Of a stretch of 60,520 nt of DNA, positions 26,259-35,593 are shown piece by piece (positions within the stretch are counted from its first letter, which is position 1; each line of letters begins with the position of its first letter). This DNA is from CANNDT01 sp945876205. GTDB lineage: Bacteria > Acidobacteriota > Vicinamibacteria > Vicinamibacterales > UBA2999. A program made the translations under genes and the position numbers. The notes under the pieces are model-generated. The model did no database searches. It was not told the DNA's origin and worked only from the letters and a program-made list of their open reading frames with translations. The DNA is taken from assembly GCA_947503365.1 (NCBI GenBank), contig CANNDT010000015.1:1-60520 (forward strand), written 5' to 3'.

Positions 26259-26645
26259 ATGAGACAGCACTCCCTGGCCTTCATCCTCTCGGCTGTCGGT
26301 CTCGTTGCGACTGCGCCACCAGCGTTCTCCCATCACGGCACCGCTGCCTACGACACCACGAAAACGGTGACCGTGAGCGGCACGGTCACGGAATTCAGAT
26401 TTGCGAACCCCCACGTCCTGCTTTTCCTGGAATCGAAAGACGAGGCCGGCAACGTCACGCGCTGGGTCGGGGAGCGCGGCGGTCCGAACTCGATGGCGCG
26501 GAATGCGGGTTGGACGAGTAAGACCATCAAGCCGGGAGATCAGGTGACGATCACCGGCCGTGCTGCCAAGAACGGGACGCCTACCATGGCCATCTCCAAA
26601 ATCATCCTGAACGGCGCGGAATTGTCCATGGGCGGTAACGACTGA
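26259..26645 (+). CDS. DUF6152 family secreted protein
   Basis: A 128-residue DUF6152 protein. ATG 26259 was chosen because GGAGG lies at 26246-26250 and a signal peptide follows; the open frame extends upstream without these. The signal ends PPAFS, then HHGTAAYDTTKTV, so the mature start is probably His-His. The core is VTVSGTVTEFRFANPHVLLFLES, with Asn-Pro-His, and PGDQVTITGRA. It is 29 bp upstream of a member of the recurrent secreted family, repeating the pairing seen at four other places in the window. Confidence 0.85.
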   Translation: MRQHSLAFILSAVGLVATAPPAFSHHGTAAYDTTKTVTVSGTVTEFRFANPHVLLFLESKDEAGNVTRWVGERGGPNSMARNAGWTSKTIKPGDQVTITGRAAKNGTPTMAISKIILNGAELSMGGND

Positions 26646-26674
26646 CGCGCCCTCCGGGGCGCAGGAGCTCGAAC

Positions 26675-27427
26675 ATGCGACACCACTTACCCGTGCCTCT
26701 CTGTGTGCTGCTGACACTGGCTCTCGGGGCAGTCGCTTCCCAAGCCCAGACGGTCGCGTCGAGGCCGAACCTCTCTGGCCTGTGGCAGCCAGTCGGAAGC
26801 TACACCTTCGACCCGGCTGATCCGCGCGGCGCGCGTGCCGCCGATCTCGAGAGATACCCGATGACGCCCTGGGGCCTCGAGAAATTCAAGGCCAACAAAC
26901 CCGCACACGGAGACGCACAGAGCGAGACGTCGAACGACCCGACCAATAAGTGTTTTCCGCCAGGCGCGCCGCGTTCCTATGTGACGCCCTATCCGGTGGA
27001 GTTCGTGGAGAGCCCCACCAGGCTGGCGATGCTGTTTGAATACGATGTCGTGTACCGGACGGTTTACCTCGACGGTCGAGGTCATCCAAAGGACGCGGAG
27101 ACGACGTGGATGGGGCACTCCATCGGCAAGTGGGAGGGCAACACGCTCGTCGTGCACACGACCGGATTCAATGGCAAGGGCTGGCTCGATCGGGTTGGGC
27201 ACCCGTACTCGGAGCAGCTCGAGCTAACCGAGCGCTTCCGGCTCGTGGACAAGGAAACGCTGCAGCTGGACCTCACCTTTCACGATCCGAAAACCTATAC
27301 CCGTGACTGGACGGGACAGAAGATCTTCAAGCTGAAACCCACGTGGGAACTGAAGGAATACGTCTGCGAGGACAATTACACCTTCGACGAGTTCCAGGCC
27401 GAGACCGGCGTGAAGTTCGTCCAATAA
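26675..27427 (+). CDS. Secreted protein of the recurrent uncharacterised family
   Basis: A 250-residue exported protein, signal peptide ending ASQAQ. Family blocks are NLSGLWQPVGSYTFDP, then PMTPWGLEKFKANKP, CFPPGAPRSYVTPYPVEFVE, VYRTVYLDGRGHPKDAETTW, GHSIGKWEGNTLVVHTTGF and a C-terminal YVCEDNYTFDEF. This is a textbook member of the family in the window. It follows a DUF6152 gene and its stop is one base from the stop of the convergent amidohydrolase. Function unknown; no catalytic residues are identified. Confidence 0.75.
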   Translation: MRHHLPVPLCVLLTLALGAVASQAQTVASRPNLSGLWQPVGSYTFDPADPRGARAADLERYPMTPWGLEKFKANKPAHGDAQSETSNDPTNKCFPPGAPRSYVTPYPVEFVESPTRLAMLFEYDVVYRTVYLDGRGHPKDAETTWMGHSIGKWEGNTLVVHTTGFNGKGWLDRVGHPYSEQLELTERFRLVDKETLQLDLTFHDPKTYTRDWTGQKIFKLKPTWELKEYVCEDNYTFDEFQAETGVKFVQ

Positions 27428-27428
27428 C

Positions 27429-28532
27429 TCAGATTCGCAGCAAGCGGGCCGCCGTTCCGCCGAGGATCGCTTCCTTGTCGGCATCACTCAGATGCGGCGA
27501 ACGGAGCACGATGTCCAGGGTGTCGGGCCAGCCGGCGTTGACATTGCTCGAGGCAATGTCTGTCCCGTAGACGACCTGGTTGACGCCAACCTCGGCGACC
27601 AGGTGCCGCAGGCCCTCGTCCGAAAACACCATCGTGTCGACCAGGATCTGCTGCTTGAAATATTCGCCCGGCTTCTTCGTGTTGGCGCAGGGTCCCCGCC
27701 CGCAGGCGGCTTCCGTCCGTCCTAAGTACGAGGGTAGATAGCCGCCAGCGTGAGCCGCGCAGATCCTCACTCCCGGGAAGCGATCCAGCGTTCCCTCGAC
27801 GATCAGATGCGACAACGCGATGGTCGTTTCCAGGGGATTGCCGATGGTGTTGCCGAGGGAGCCTTTTGAGCCCTCCCAGAAGCCCGGTCGCAGCGCATTC
27901 TCCGCACCATTGGGATGCATGAATACGACGATACCCATGTCCTGGACCTTGGCCCAGAAGGGATAGAACTTGGGATCCGAGAGCCTCGCACCATCCACGT
28001 GGCCGCCGATTGAGGCGCCCTTCAACCCGAGCTGGTTGACGGCGTAATCCAGCTGCTGCACCGCAAGGTCGGGATGCTGGAGCGAGGGGGAGCTCAGGCC
28101 GACGAAACGATCCGGATGCGACTTGCAGAAGGTGGCGACATATTCATCCTGGGTTCGGACAATACGAGTCGCCAGGTCACGATCGGCCGCATACCACCAG
28201 TAGCCCATGCTGAAGCCGTTCGTGCTCAGGACCTGCACATCGATGCCCCGCTGGTCCATCGGGCGGAGACGCTCCGAAACCAGGGGTTCCTGGTTGGTGG
28301 CCACCTTCGCCGCAAAAGGGGTGCCTCGGACGACATCGACGACGGGCGGAACGAAGTAGCTATGCGCGTGCAGGTCCACCACTCGTATGCGCCGGCCTCC
28401 GATCGACACCTGGCGTCGTACGATCGGAGCGGCTGGCGCCTGTGCGGCGCCAACCAACCCAACTCGATCCGTCGCGAGAATACCGGCAGCGGCGGCGGTC
28501 CCGACCGTGATGAATTCTCTGCGACTGGACAT
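27429..28532 (-). CDS. Tat-exported amidohydrolase-2 family protein
   Basis: A 367-residue TIM-barrel metal-dependent hydrolase or decarboxylase of the amidohydrolase-2 (ACMSD-like) family. A twin-arginine signal (SRREFITVG) begins the protein. Metal-site motifs are visible: VDLHAHSYFVPP (His-x-His), VFMHPNG (His), CAAHAGGYLPSYLGR (His) and VYGTDIASSN (Asp). ATG 28532 was chosen for its AGGAG and the Tat signal; the longer frame reads into the receptor on the same strand. It lies 29 bp downstream of the frameshifted receptor, so the receptor may supply its substrate. The compound is unknown. Confidence 0.85.
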   Translation of the reverse strand: MSSRREFITVGTAAAAGILATDRVGLVGAAQAPAAPIVRRQVSIGGRRIRVVDLHAHSYFVPPVVDVVRGTPFAAKVATNQEPLVSERLRPMDQRGIDVQVLSTNGFSMGYWWYAADRDLATRIVRTQDEYVATFCKSHPDRFVGLSSPSLQHPDLAVQQLDYAVNQLGLKGASIGGHVDGARLSDPKFYPFWAKVQDMGIVVFMHPNGAENALRPGFWEGSKGSLGNTIGNPLETTIALSHLIVEGTLDRFPGVRICAAHAGGYLPSYLGRTEAACGRGPCANTKKPGEYFKQQILVDTMVFSDEGLRHLVAEVGVNQVVYGTDIASSNVNAGWPDTLDIVLRSPHLSDADKEAILGGTAARLLRI

Positions 28533-28561
28533 GAATCGCTCCTTCGCGGTCAGACCGCGTC

Positions 28562-31551
28562 TCAGAAGTTCATCTGGAAGCCGAACTTGAGCAGCCGCCC
28601 GCCCATGATCTGGATCGGTGCCTCCCACGTCGGGCCGTATCGCTGGTTCTGGTTGAGAACCGTTGACGCGTTGAACAGGTTGTAGACGTCGAAGTTCCCG
28701 GTCACTTGCGTCTTTCCACCGAGCCGGAAGATCCGGCTGAAGCGAACGTCCAACTCCTGGACGCGTTCGCCGAAGAGCGTGTCGGGCGGAATCAGGTCCA
28801 CCGTGACCGTGCCATTGCACGTGGCAGCGCCGCGGCACTGCCCGAGATCGCGGCCGAGCGACTGCCGCACCTGGGCGTTGGTGAACACCTGGCTGGCGCG
28901 GATCGACACGCCGGGACTGTTCATGTAGAGCGCGCTCACTCGCAGGGCCCACGGCAGCGGGTAGACCGCGGTGAACTTCGCGTCGGTGGCGCTGATCAGG
29001 GGCCGACTGATCGCGCAGAACTCCGGCCGAGCCTGCTGCGGCGTGTCAACCACGAAGCAATCGTCGGTTGACGTCTTGCCGATGCTCACGCCGCCCGAGA
29101 CCTGCGCGCCCTGCTGGAACCGAGCGGTCATCGATGTCGTCACGCCGTTGTAGACCTCGGTCTGCTTGCCGTAATGCGACCCCTGGGTGATCAGGTTGTC
29201 GACCCGGCCGAAGACGGAGGGCCGGATGTCGTAGAGTCCGCACAGCTGTTGGCCGCTGGTCGGCAGCCGCGAATCGACCGGCGCGGTGACGCAGTATTCG
29301 TCATAGTCGCCCGGCGTCACCGCCAGGTTGTCGGTAGAGAGGAAGCCGCCGTACCAGGTGCGGAAGTAGCCGACATTGATACCCAGGCCCGGCATCAACT
29401 GATGCTGCATGGAGATCGCGCTCTGCCAGTTGTAGGTCTGGAGGTTGAACCCGCGCTTGGCGTCCTCGGCGCGCCGCGTGCTCGACTCACGGATCTGGCC
29501 GAAGGTCAGGTCCGACCAAGGGCCGCACTCACCCTGCGCGGCGGAGTTGAGCAGGTTGCAGTCGGGCACCAGGTTGTTGTTCGCGTCGTTCCACGTACGG
29601 GTCGTAAACGTCGCCTGGTTGGCGGCCGGGATGTCCACCGCCGCACCGGTGTTGCGGACCGGATAGCGGCCCAGGTTCACCTTGAGCGCCGTGCGGCCGT
29701 TGCCAAACAGATCGTAGGCCGCGCCCACTCGGGGGCTGAGATTCCGCCAGTGCGGCGAGTGCTTCACTTCGGGGAACGAGCGCGCGCCGACGAATGGCCC
29801 CGCCGGCAGGCTGAAGGCCGGAATATATGCGTCGTAGATCGAGTAGCGCACGCCGGCGTTCGCCGTCAGCCTCCGGATGGTCCACTGGTCCTGCACCCAG
29901 AGCGCGTTCTCGGTTGCGGTGTTGTAGGTCCCGTACGGCGTCGCCTCGATCCGCACCTGTTGCGGCACACCGCTGCGGAACGTGTAGGACCTCGCCTGGT
30001 TGACGATGTTGGCGTCCTCGATCTCCTTGCGGCCCGCCTCGAAGTGGTTCAGGTCGACGCCGCCCTTCAACGTGTGCGAGCCGGTGACGTAGGACAGGGT
30101 CACCTTCTGGTGATTCCGGATGTCGAAGGTCGTCGCATACCCGGGCACCGCCGCCGACCCCCAAGGCCGGGAGCCGTAGATCAGATTCAACCCCGTGTCC
30201 GTGATTGGGATGACATCGGGGCCAACCCCGGGGAGCCGCTTTTGGTTGCGGTGATAGAAGTTACGCACCGCGGCGGCCTCGAACAGCAGCCGGCTGGTCA
30301 GGGGCGACGTCCAGCTCGCGTTTGAAACCCCCTGCGGGTTGTAGCTGTGCGCGCCAGCGGCTTCCGGCGCGCGGATGGCCGAGGGTTCCTCGAGGACGCC
30401 GAAGATGCACTGACACGAGGGCTGCTGCGTGTGCGCGATCGCCACGCGGTGCTTCTCCGCAGCCTGCCACGTGAAGCGGACGGAATAGTCTGTGGAGTAG
30501 TCCCAGGAGTGAGCCACGCGGGTGAGGTCCGGCACGTAGGCCACCACGCCGGGCGCGATGAACGTCTGCTGCGCGGCGTTGTAGTAGTTGCCCTGCTGGT
30601 ACTGCGAGCGGTCGAGCTTCCGCCAGGCGCCGAAAAACCACAGCTTGTCGCGCTTGAGAGGGCCGCCGATGCCGCCGCCGATGTCCAGCGAACGCCGAAC
30701 GCCGGCGGTTCGTGTCAGGCCGCCGGCCCTCAGATCGTCGTTCAGGTTACTGAACTCCAGCTTCGGGCCGGTGATCTCGCCGCCGGCCGTCCCCGAGAAG
30801 ACGTTGCCGCCATCGCGTGGGATGATGTTGATCTGCACCCCCCCCGGTCGTCGCCTCCGCCGATCCGGCGAGGGTCTCGACGACCAGTTCCTGGAACGTG
30901 TGCACGTTGTACGGGAAGCCGCCGCCGCTCGAGATGCGGGAGTCGGTGCCGGCGACGTTGTACACCATAGTCGGTACCGCGCTGCCCGTTCACGGCGAAC
31001 TCGCCGCGGTCGATGCCCGCGCCGCCGACGCTGTGGTTGGCGGGATTACCAGTGGTGGCGCCCGGGATCATCGTCACCAGCTGGGCGATGCGACGCGTGG
31101 TCGGTAGCGCATCGAGGACGTCGCGCCGAAGCGTGCTCTGCATGCGGATGTTGCGAGTGTCGACGACCGGGGCCTCGCCGGTCACGGTGATGGTCTCTTC
31201 CAGCCCGCCGACACGCAACTCGGCGTTGACGGTCGCGGTGAAACCAGCGCCGAGGTCGACGCCCTCCCGCCGCAGCGTGCTGAAGCCCGGGAGCGTGAAG
31301 CTGACCGTGTAGACACCGGGCCGCAAGTCGACGATCTGGAACAGGCCCTGACTGTCTGTCACGGCCGTGCGGACTCGCTCGATCAGCGCCGGGCTGCTGG
31401 CCTCAACCGTCACACCCGGCAGCACGCCGGAGGACGCGTCGCGGACAACCCCGCTGATGGCGCCGCTGCTGGCCTGCGCCCACGCCACAACCGGCACCAG
31501 CATGAGGATGCATCCGATGCTGACCAAACGCACGACTCGCTGAACGTTCAT
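28562..31551 (-). pseudogene. TonB-dependent receptor, CxC group, interrupted by two frameshifts
   Basis: An Oar-like receptor of about 995 residues in three frames. It starts at ATG 31551 (AAAGGAG upstream; signal peptide ending VVAWAQ), with the regulatory domain ISGVVRDASSGVLPGVTVE. Frame 1 fails after GQRGTDY near 30975, where dropping one base would give GTDMVYNVAGTD. Frame 2 fails at a run of eight G (C on the plus strand, 30838-30845), where seven would restore TGGVQINIIPRDGG. Frame 3 then runs to the end, FGFQMNF. The CxC motif (SCQCIF, DNA 30407-30415) and DCNLLNSAAQGECGPW are intact. It could be sequencing error, decay, or phase variation at the G run. Confidence 0.75.
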
Positions 31552-31613
31552 CGCGACTCCTTTCAGTTGCCGAACGTGACACCGCGCGTCGGCGTGGATG
31601 CCGCCGCAGGACT

Positions 31614-32180
31614 TCACTTCGCGTTCCGCACCGCGCGCACGTGAAACGTGAATGGCTTTCCCACGTAGACGGGAATCTCGGTCACGCCGAAATTGATGTA
31701 CCAGGGCACCGACGCGGACCCGGTCAACGCATTCAGGAGCCGACGCGACGACGTCCAGTAACTGGCCGGCGCGTTGGCCCCGAACGCCGCGTTGATGCGG
31801 CCGGGGGCCTGTGGGTCCTGAATGGTGTTGAGTTCTGGCATCGTCGGAATCCGCCAGTCCGAATGGCGCGCAAACGCACCGTCATTGGCAAAGGCGATCA
31901 GGCGCCCGTTCAGCCGATCGAGCCAGTCGCCCGTCGCGTATTCCCAGGTGTAGCGGTTGTCAACGTCGCGAATGTCGCTGTCGCTTGTCCCGCTGCCTAA
32001 CGTGGTCGTCTTCTTCTCCCACATCAAGCCTGTCTGGGTGTCGGTCAGGGTCTCGTCACCATTGTCGATGAAGCGGCCGGTCAGCGCCTCGCCGCCGCTG
32101 CGCCCCTGTGACAGAACGACGGCTTGCGTAGAAAGGACCAGCGCCAGAAGTGCAGCAATGACTGCGAATCGCATCAACAT
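31614..32180 (-). CDS. Exported DUF1566 (Lcl-like) domain protein
   Basis: A 188-residue exported protein. After a signal peptide (AVIAALLALVLSTQAVVLSQG) comes the DUF1566 signature: GRFIDNGDETLTDTQTGLMWEK, then DWLDRLN, HSDWRIPTMPELNTI, ASYWTSSRR and a closing FHVRAVRN. The domain resembles C-type-lectin-like modules of surface proteins, some of which bind glycosaminoglycans. Other substrates are possible. It lies between the frameshifted receptor (62 bp downstream) and an unknown secreted protein (24 bp upstream), all on the minus strand. Confidence 0.8.
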   Translation of the reverse strand: MLMRFAVIAALLALVLSTQAVVLSQGRSGGEALTGRFIDNGDETLTDTQTGLMWEKKTTTLGSGTSDSDIRDVDNRYTWEYATGDWLDRLNGRLIAFANDGAFARHSDWRIPTMPELNTIQDPQAPGRINAAFGANAPASYWTSSRRLLNALTGSASVPWYINFGVTEIPVYVGKPFTFHVRAVRNAK

Positions 32181-32204
32181 GGAAGCACCACCGGAAAAGG
32201 GGCG

Positions 32205-32756
32205 TCAGTCGACGATGTAGACTTGCGAGCCGACGTCGGGGAACGGTCTGAACGAGCCCTTGCGGCCGAAGCGATCCACGCCGGTGATCGTATAGAGGAC
32301 CATTCCCGTTTCGGCATCCTCAGGAACAATCCAGAAACCGGTCCAGAGTTCGACCGGCGCCCTCAGATATCCCGGGGCCCAGCTCGGGCGCTTCTCCGCG
32401 CCACGCCATCGCATCGGGAAGTCAATCGTCTGCGTGCCTTTGGTCTTGCTCGTATACGTGAGGTGGCCGGTGAGCATCGCCGTGTTTTCGGTCTCACCTG
32501 TACCACCGTCAACCGCGGTCATCCGGAATCCCATACGCATGCCGCGCTGGAACCGGCTCAGAAGAATGCAGTTCTCGGGATTGAGACGGCCGTCGAACAG
32601 CGCTGAGTCGCCCCAGATGATCAGTTGGCCGGAAGGATGCCCTCGTTGCGTCTCGGGTTCCGGAGTTGCTCCCCGGCCCTGACCCCCCGCGGCCGCCGCG
32701 GTCGTCAGTAACATCGCGGCAAGAAGGGCGACGAACGGGCGACACGGTCTTCCCAT
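32205..32756 (-). CDS. Secreted protein of unknown function
   Basis: A 183-residue exported protein, signal peptide about 1-27 (FVALLAAMLLTTAAAAGGQG). The mature part has a single cysteine in NPENCILLSRFQ and aromatic-rich strands (PMRWRGAEKRPSWAPGYL, WTGFWIVPEDAETG, SQVYIVD), suggesting an all-beta domain. No family is recognised. It sits 80 bp downstream of the CBM9/DUF5916 gene and 24 bp upstream of the DUF1566 gene on the same strand, so it may belong to a surface operon with them. Confidence 0.6.
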   Translation of the reverse strand: MGRPCRPFVALLAAMLLTTAAAAGGQGRGATPEPETQRGHPSGQLIIWGDSALFDGRLNPENCILLSRFQRGMRMGFRMTAVDGGTGETENTAMLTGHLTYTSKTKGTQTIDFPMRWRGAEKRPSWAPGYLRAPVELWTGFWIVPEDAETGMVLYTITGVDRFGRKGSFRPFPDVGSQVYIVD

Positions 32757-32836
32757 TTGTCGCGGACTATAGCGTCATGGCACCAAGACATGCAACAGGA
32801 TCGTTGCAGAAGCGGGTGCTGATCTCCGAGGATGGT

Positions 32837-35092
32837 CTAGAAGCGAAGCAGCCTGGTGATCTTCACGGCGAACGACCGGTTCTGCAAGGCGGGAAAATTC
32901 CCATCGCCGAAGGCGGTGTCCCGGCCGTCGCTGTAGACCACGAACAGCTCGCTGCCCGGGATGTAGTCCCACCGCATCCGCACGCTCGAACTCAGCGTGT
33001 GGGCGCCGGGATTGAATTGCGTCAGGCTGCTGAATTGCAGGCGCGCGGACGGCGCCAGCACGAATCGCGTTCCCACAAGCCGCGCCGTGAAGCGGCCGGA
33101 GGGCAGGTCCACCCAGTTGAAGGTCACCACCGGCTCCATCGCGACGTGCGCGGAGAAGCCGATCCGGCCGCTGTAGTCGGCGGTCGTCCTCGTGCCGTCG
33201 TAGAACGAACCTCTCGACACCGAGAAATTGCCCGAGACCTTGCGCTGCGTCGCGAGGCGGTACTCGGCCCTGTAGGTGTCGTAGAGATATCCGCCGGAGG
33301 GGACCACGACGCCGGGGGAGATCGCGAAATCGGACGGCAGCCGCTCGTAGCGGCGGACGGCGGAGAGCCGGATTTCCTCGCTGCTGTTGAACTCGATGTT
33401 GACGTTGCCGGTCAGCGTCCGGTCCTGCATGACGCGGCCATGCGCGTCACTGATGTATTCGAGATCGCCGGTCCAGGAGAGGCGCCGAATCGCGCCCCCG
33501 CGCATGCGTGGGCTGAAGCGCGCGGTCGCCGAGCTCAGGGCGAAGTCGTTGCGGCGGACGAAGCCGACCTCGGGGGCGAAGTTGCCGCCGACGACGACGC
33601 GATCGAGCTCGAGGCCGTAGCGATCGCCGCCGTAGTTGAAGCGCGTGCGATAGCTCGTGTCGTCGCCCCGGCGTCCGGGAGTCGAGGTTCGCGTCCAGTA
33701 CAGATTGGTCTGGATGTTCTGGAAGAACCGGAGGTCGGCATCGGCCCCCGCGGTGCCGCTGTGCTCGTGCCCCGCGACCGCCGGAAAGCGGCCGGTTGAA
33801 ATGAAGCCGACGCTGCTGCGCCGCAGGATGTTGCGCTTGATGCGGACCGCCGAAAAATTCGTCGTCACGGCGGCAGCCGACGGTTTGTCACCGGTCGTGA
33901 TCGTCAGCGCGCCGATGTCGTAGCGCCCCGCCTTGCCCGAGACGCGCCCGCCGGCGATCACCGGCACCGCCTGTCCGTTGCTGAGGCCGATGCGCCGGCT
34001 GAAGAACATCACCGGCGTGATGCCGTTGGCGTTCTCGCTCGACTGGCCGCCGAAATCGAAGATGCCCTGGCCCTCGAGGAAGAAGTCGCGCTTCTCGGGA
34101 AAGAACAGGCTGAAGCGCGTCAGGTTCACCTGCTGCTGGTCCTCTTCGACCTGCGCGAAATCGGTATTGATCGTCACGTCGGCCGTCAACCCGCGCGTCA
34201 GGCCGTACTTCACGTCGAGACCGGCGGCCGGCGTGACGTCGTTGTCGAACGGCACCCGCGCGGTGCGGTCGGTGGTCACCGATGAGCCGGCGTACGGCTT
34301 CAGTTCCAGATTCATCGACTGCTGCGGTGTTTCGAGTCCGATCAACGTGGCGGCCACACCCATCTGCGCCACACCGCCCGTTCCGTACGACGGCGGCACC
34401 GGCGTGATGAACGACGTCTCGTTCTTCCATCTGACGATGCGCCTGATGTTGACGCCCCAGACCTGGGGTCCCGCACCGCTGTAGCGGAGCGACTTGAAGG
34501 GAATCACCATCTCCACGGTGTATCCCTTGTCGAAGCGCGCGGTCTTGACGTCCCACACCGTGTTCCAGTTGTCGTTCTGGGATCCGTTGGTGATCGCCTG
34601 GTCGCGCAGCGCGCCGATCGGGTTGGTCTGAAACGAAAAGCCGTTTCGCCGATCGCGGAAGGTGTCGAGCGTGATGACGATCGTGTCGTTGAACGAGAAG
34701 ATGTTCTGGTTGTCGCGGCGCAGCTCGTTGCCGGCGATGCGATCGGGCTGGCTGTCATAGGCGCGGGCGGAGAAGTAGACGTTGGTGTCGTCGAAGAGGA
34801 TCCAGGCTTCGGTCGGCTCGGTCGCGGGCTCGCCCTGACGCGGCACCTGCTGGATGAATCCGCCGATACCTGGCACCTCCGCGTAAACCGCGTCGTCCAG
34901 CCGGCCGTCGAGCGCGAGCGGGCGATCGATGCGCACGGCGCGCAGGATGGCGCGACCCTTCTCGTCGCGGGTGACGGTTGCAGGCGCGATCGGCGGCGCG
35001 AGGCCGTCCACGAGATCCGCGGCGCCTTGCGCGTGTGCCGCGCAAGCGGACAGAACTGTGACGAGACCGAAGAGTGCGAGCGGACGAATCAT
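32837..35092 (-). CDS. CBM9-DUF5916 outer-membrane protein
   Basis: A 751-residue exported protein. After the signal peptide (ALFGLVTVLSACAAHAQ) comes a family-9 carbohydrate-binding-like domain: LDGRLDDAVYAEV, EAWILFDDTNVYFSARAYDS and a TVEMVIPFKSLRY strand (about 55-250). The DUF5916 region follows, with FPEKRDFFLEGQGIFDFGG and many alternating beta-strands, ending AVKITRLLRF, which looks like a barrel with a terminal-Phe signal. Such proteins are common in Acidobacteriota and Bacteroidota and may bind or import sugars or peptides; the substrate is not known. The start is ATG 35092, with a weak ribosome binding site. Confidence 0.85.
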   Translation of the reverse strand: MIRPLALFGLVTVLSACAAHAQGAADLVDGLAPPIAPATVTRDEKGRAILRAVRIDRPLALDGRLDDAVYAEVPGIGGFIQQVPRQGEPATEPTEAWILFDDTNVYFSARAYDSQPDRIAGNELRRDNQNIFSFNDTIVITLDTFRDRRNGFSFQTNPIGALRDQAITNGSQNDNWNTVWDVKTARFDKGYTVEMVIPFKSLRYSGAGPQVWGVNIRRIVRWKNETSFITPVPPSYGTGGVAQMGVAATLIGLETPQQSMNLELKPYAGSSVTTDRTARVPFDNDVTPAAGLDVKYGLTRGLTADVTINTDFAQVEEDQQQVNLTRFSLFFPEKRDFFLEGQGIFDFGGQSSENANGITPVMFFSRRIGLSNGQAVPVIAGGRVSGKAGRYDIGALTITTGDKPSAAAVTTNFSAVRIKRNILRRSSVGFISTGRFPAVAGHEHSGTAGADADLRFFQNIQTNLYWTRTSTPGRRGDDTSYRTRFNYGGDRYGLELDRVVVGGNFAPEVGFVRRNDFALSSATARFSPRMRGGAIRRLSWTGDLEYISDAHGRVMQDRTLTGNVNIEFNSSEEIRLSAVRRYERLPSDFAISPGVVVPSGGYLYDTYRAEYRLATQRKVSGNFSVSRGSFYDGTRTTADYSGRIGFSAHVAMEPVVTFNWVDLPSGRFTARLVGTRFVLAPSARLQFSSLTQFNPGAHTLSSSVRMRWDYIPGSELFVVYSDGRDTAFGDGNFPALQNRSFAVKITRLLRF

Positions 35093-35104
35093 GCGCGATA
35101 CCGG

Positions 35105-35551
35105 TTATCGCGCGGGGCAGGGGTCCGGAAGCTGGCGCCAGGACTCGACGTCGATCACGACCTGGTTATAGAGGGGATCGCGGCGGGCGTCCGAATAGAT
35201 CGGATCCTGCGGCAGTGCGCCGCCGATCCTGATGCGGCCGCCCGCGATCGCCACGCCGCCGGGGCCGGCGAGCTGCGAGGTACGCACCAGGCCGGTCACT
35301 TCGATCATCGATCCTTCGTGTACCTTGATGTCGTTGAGCACCTTCTTCGGTCCCGACAGGCGGAAGCGGCGTCCTGCCTCGACATCCGACCGCACCGGCT
35401 CATGTTCCGGGCTCTGGGCGACAATGAACGTCCGGCCCTTCGAGCAACCGGGCATGGAGACGCGCGAGGAGTCCTTCGGGACCTTCTTCTCCTGCGCCTG
35501 CAGCAGCGAGCCGGAAAAGAGAGCTAGCGCCACCAGGATGAAAACGTGCAT
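35105..35551 (-). CDS. Small exported protein of unknown function
   Basis: A 148-residue protein. ATG 35551 was chosen because it opens a signal peptide (FILVALALFSGSLLQAQ); the long frame upstream is a shadow of the monooxygenase gene. The mature part has a Cys in SMPGCSKGRTF, a strand RRFRLSGPKKVLNDIKVH and SMIEVTGLVR, resembling an OB-like small beta domain. A further Cys lies near the C-terminus (PDPCPAR). It is 12 bp upstream of the CBM9/DUF5916 gene and divergent from the monooxygenase, with 42 bp between the starts. No family is assigned. Confidence 0.65.
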   Translation of the reverse strand: MHVFILVALALFSGSLLQAQEKKVPKDSSRVSMPGCSKGRTFIVAQSPEHEPVRSDVEAGRRFRLSGPKKVLNDIKVHEGSMIEVTGLVRTSQLAGPGGVAIAGGRIRIGGALPQDPIYSDARRDPLYNQVVIDVESWRQLPDPCPAR

Positions 35552-35593
35552 CGACACAGTGTACCCGGCCGGGGGCGAATGCGCTCGGGAGGG

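Noticed and set aside
27429..28952. Longer amidohydrolase start at 28952
   Set aside because: The extra N-terminus overlaps the receptor 3' end, whereas ATG 28532 has a ribosome binding site and Tat signal.
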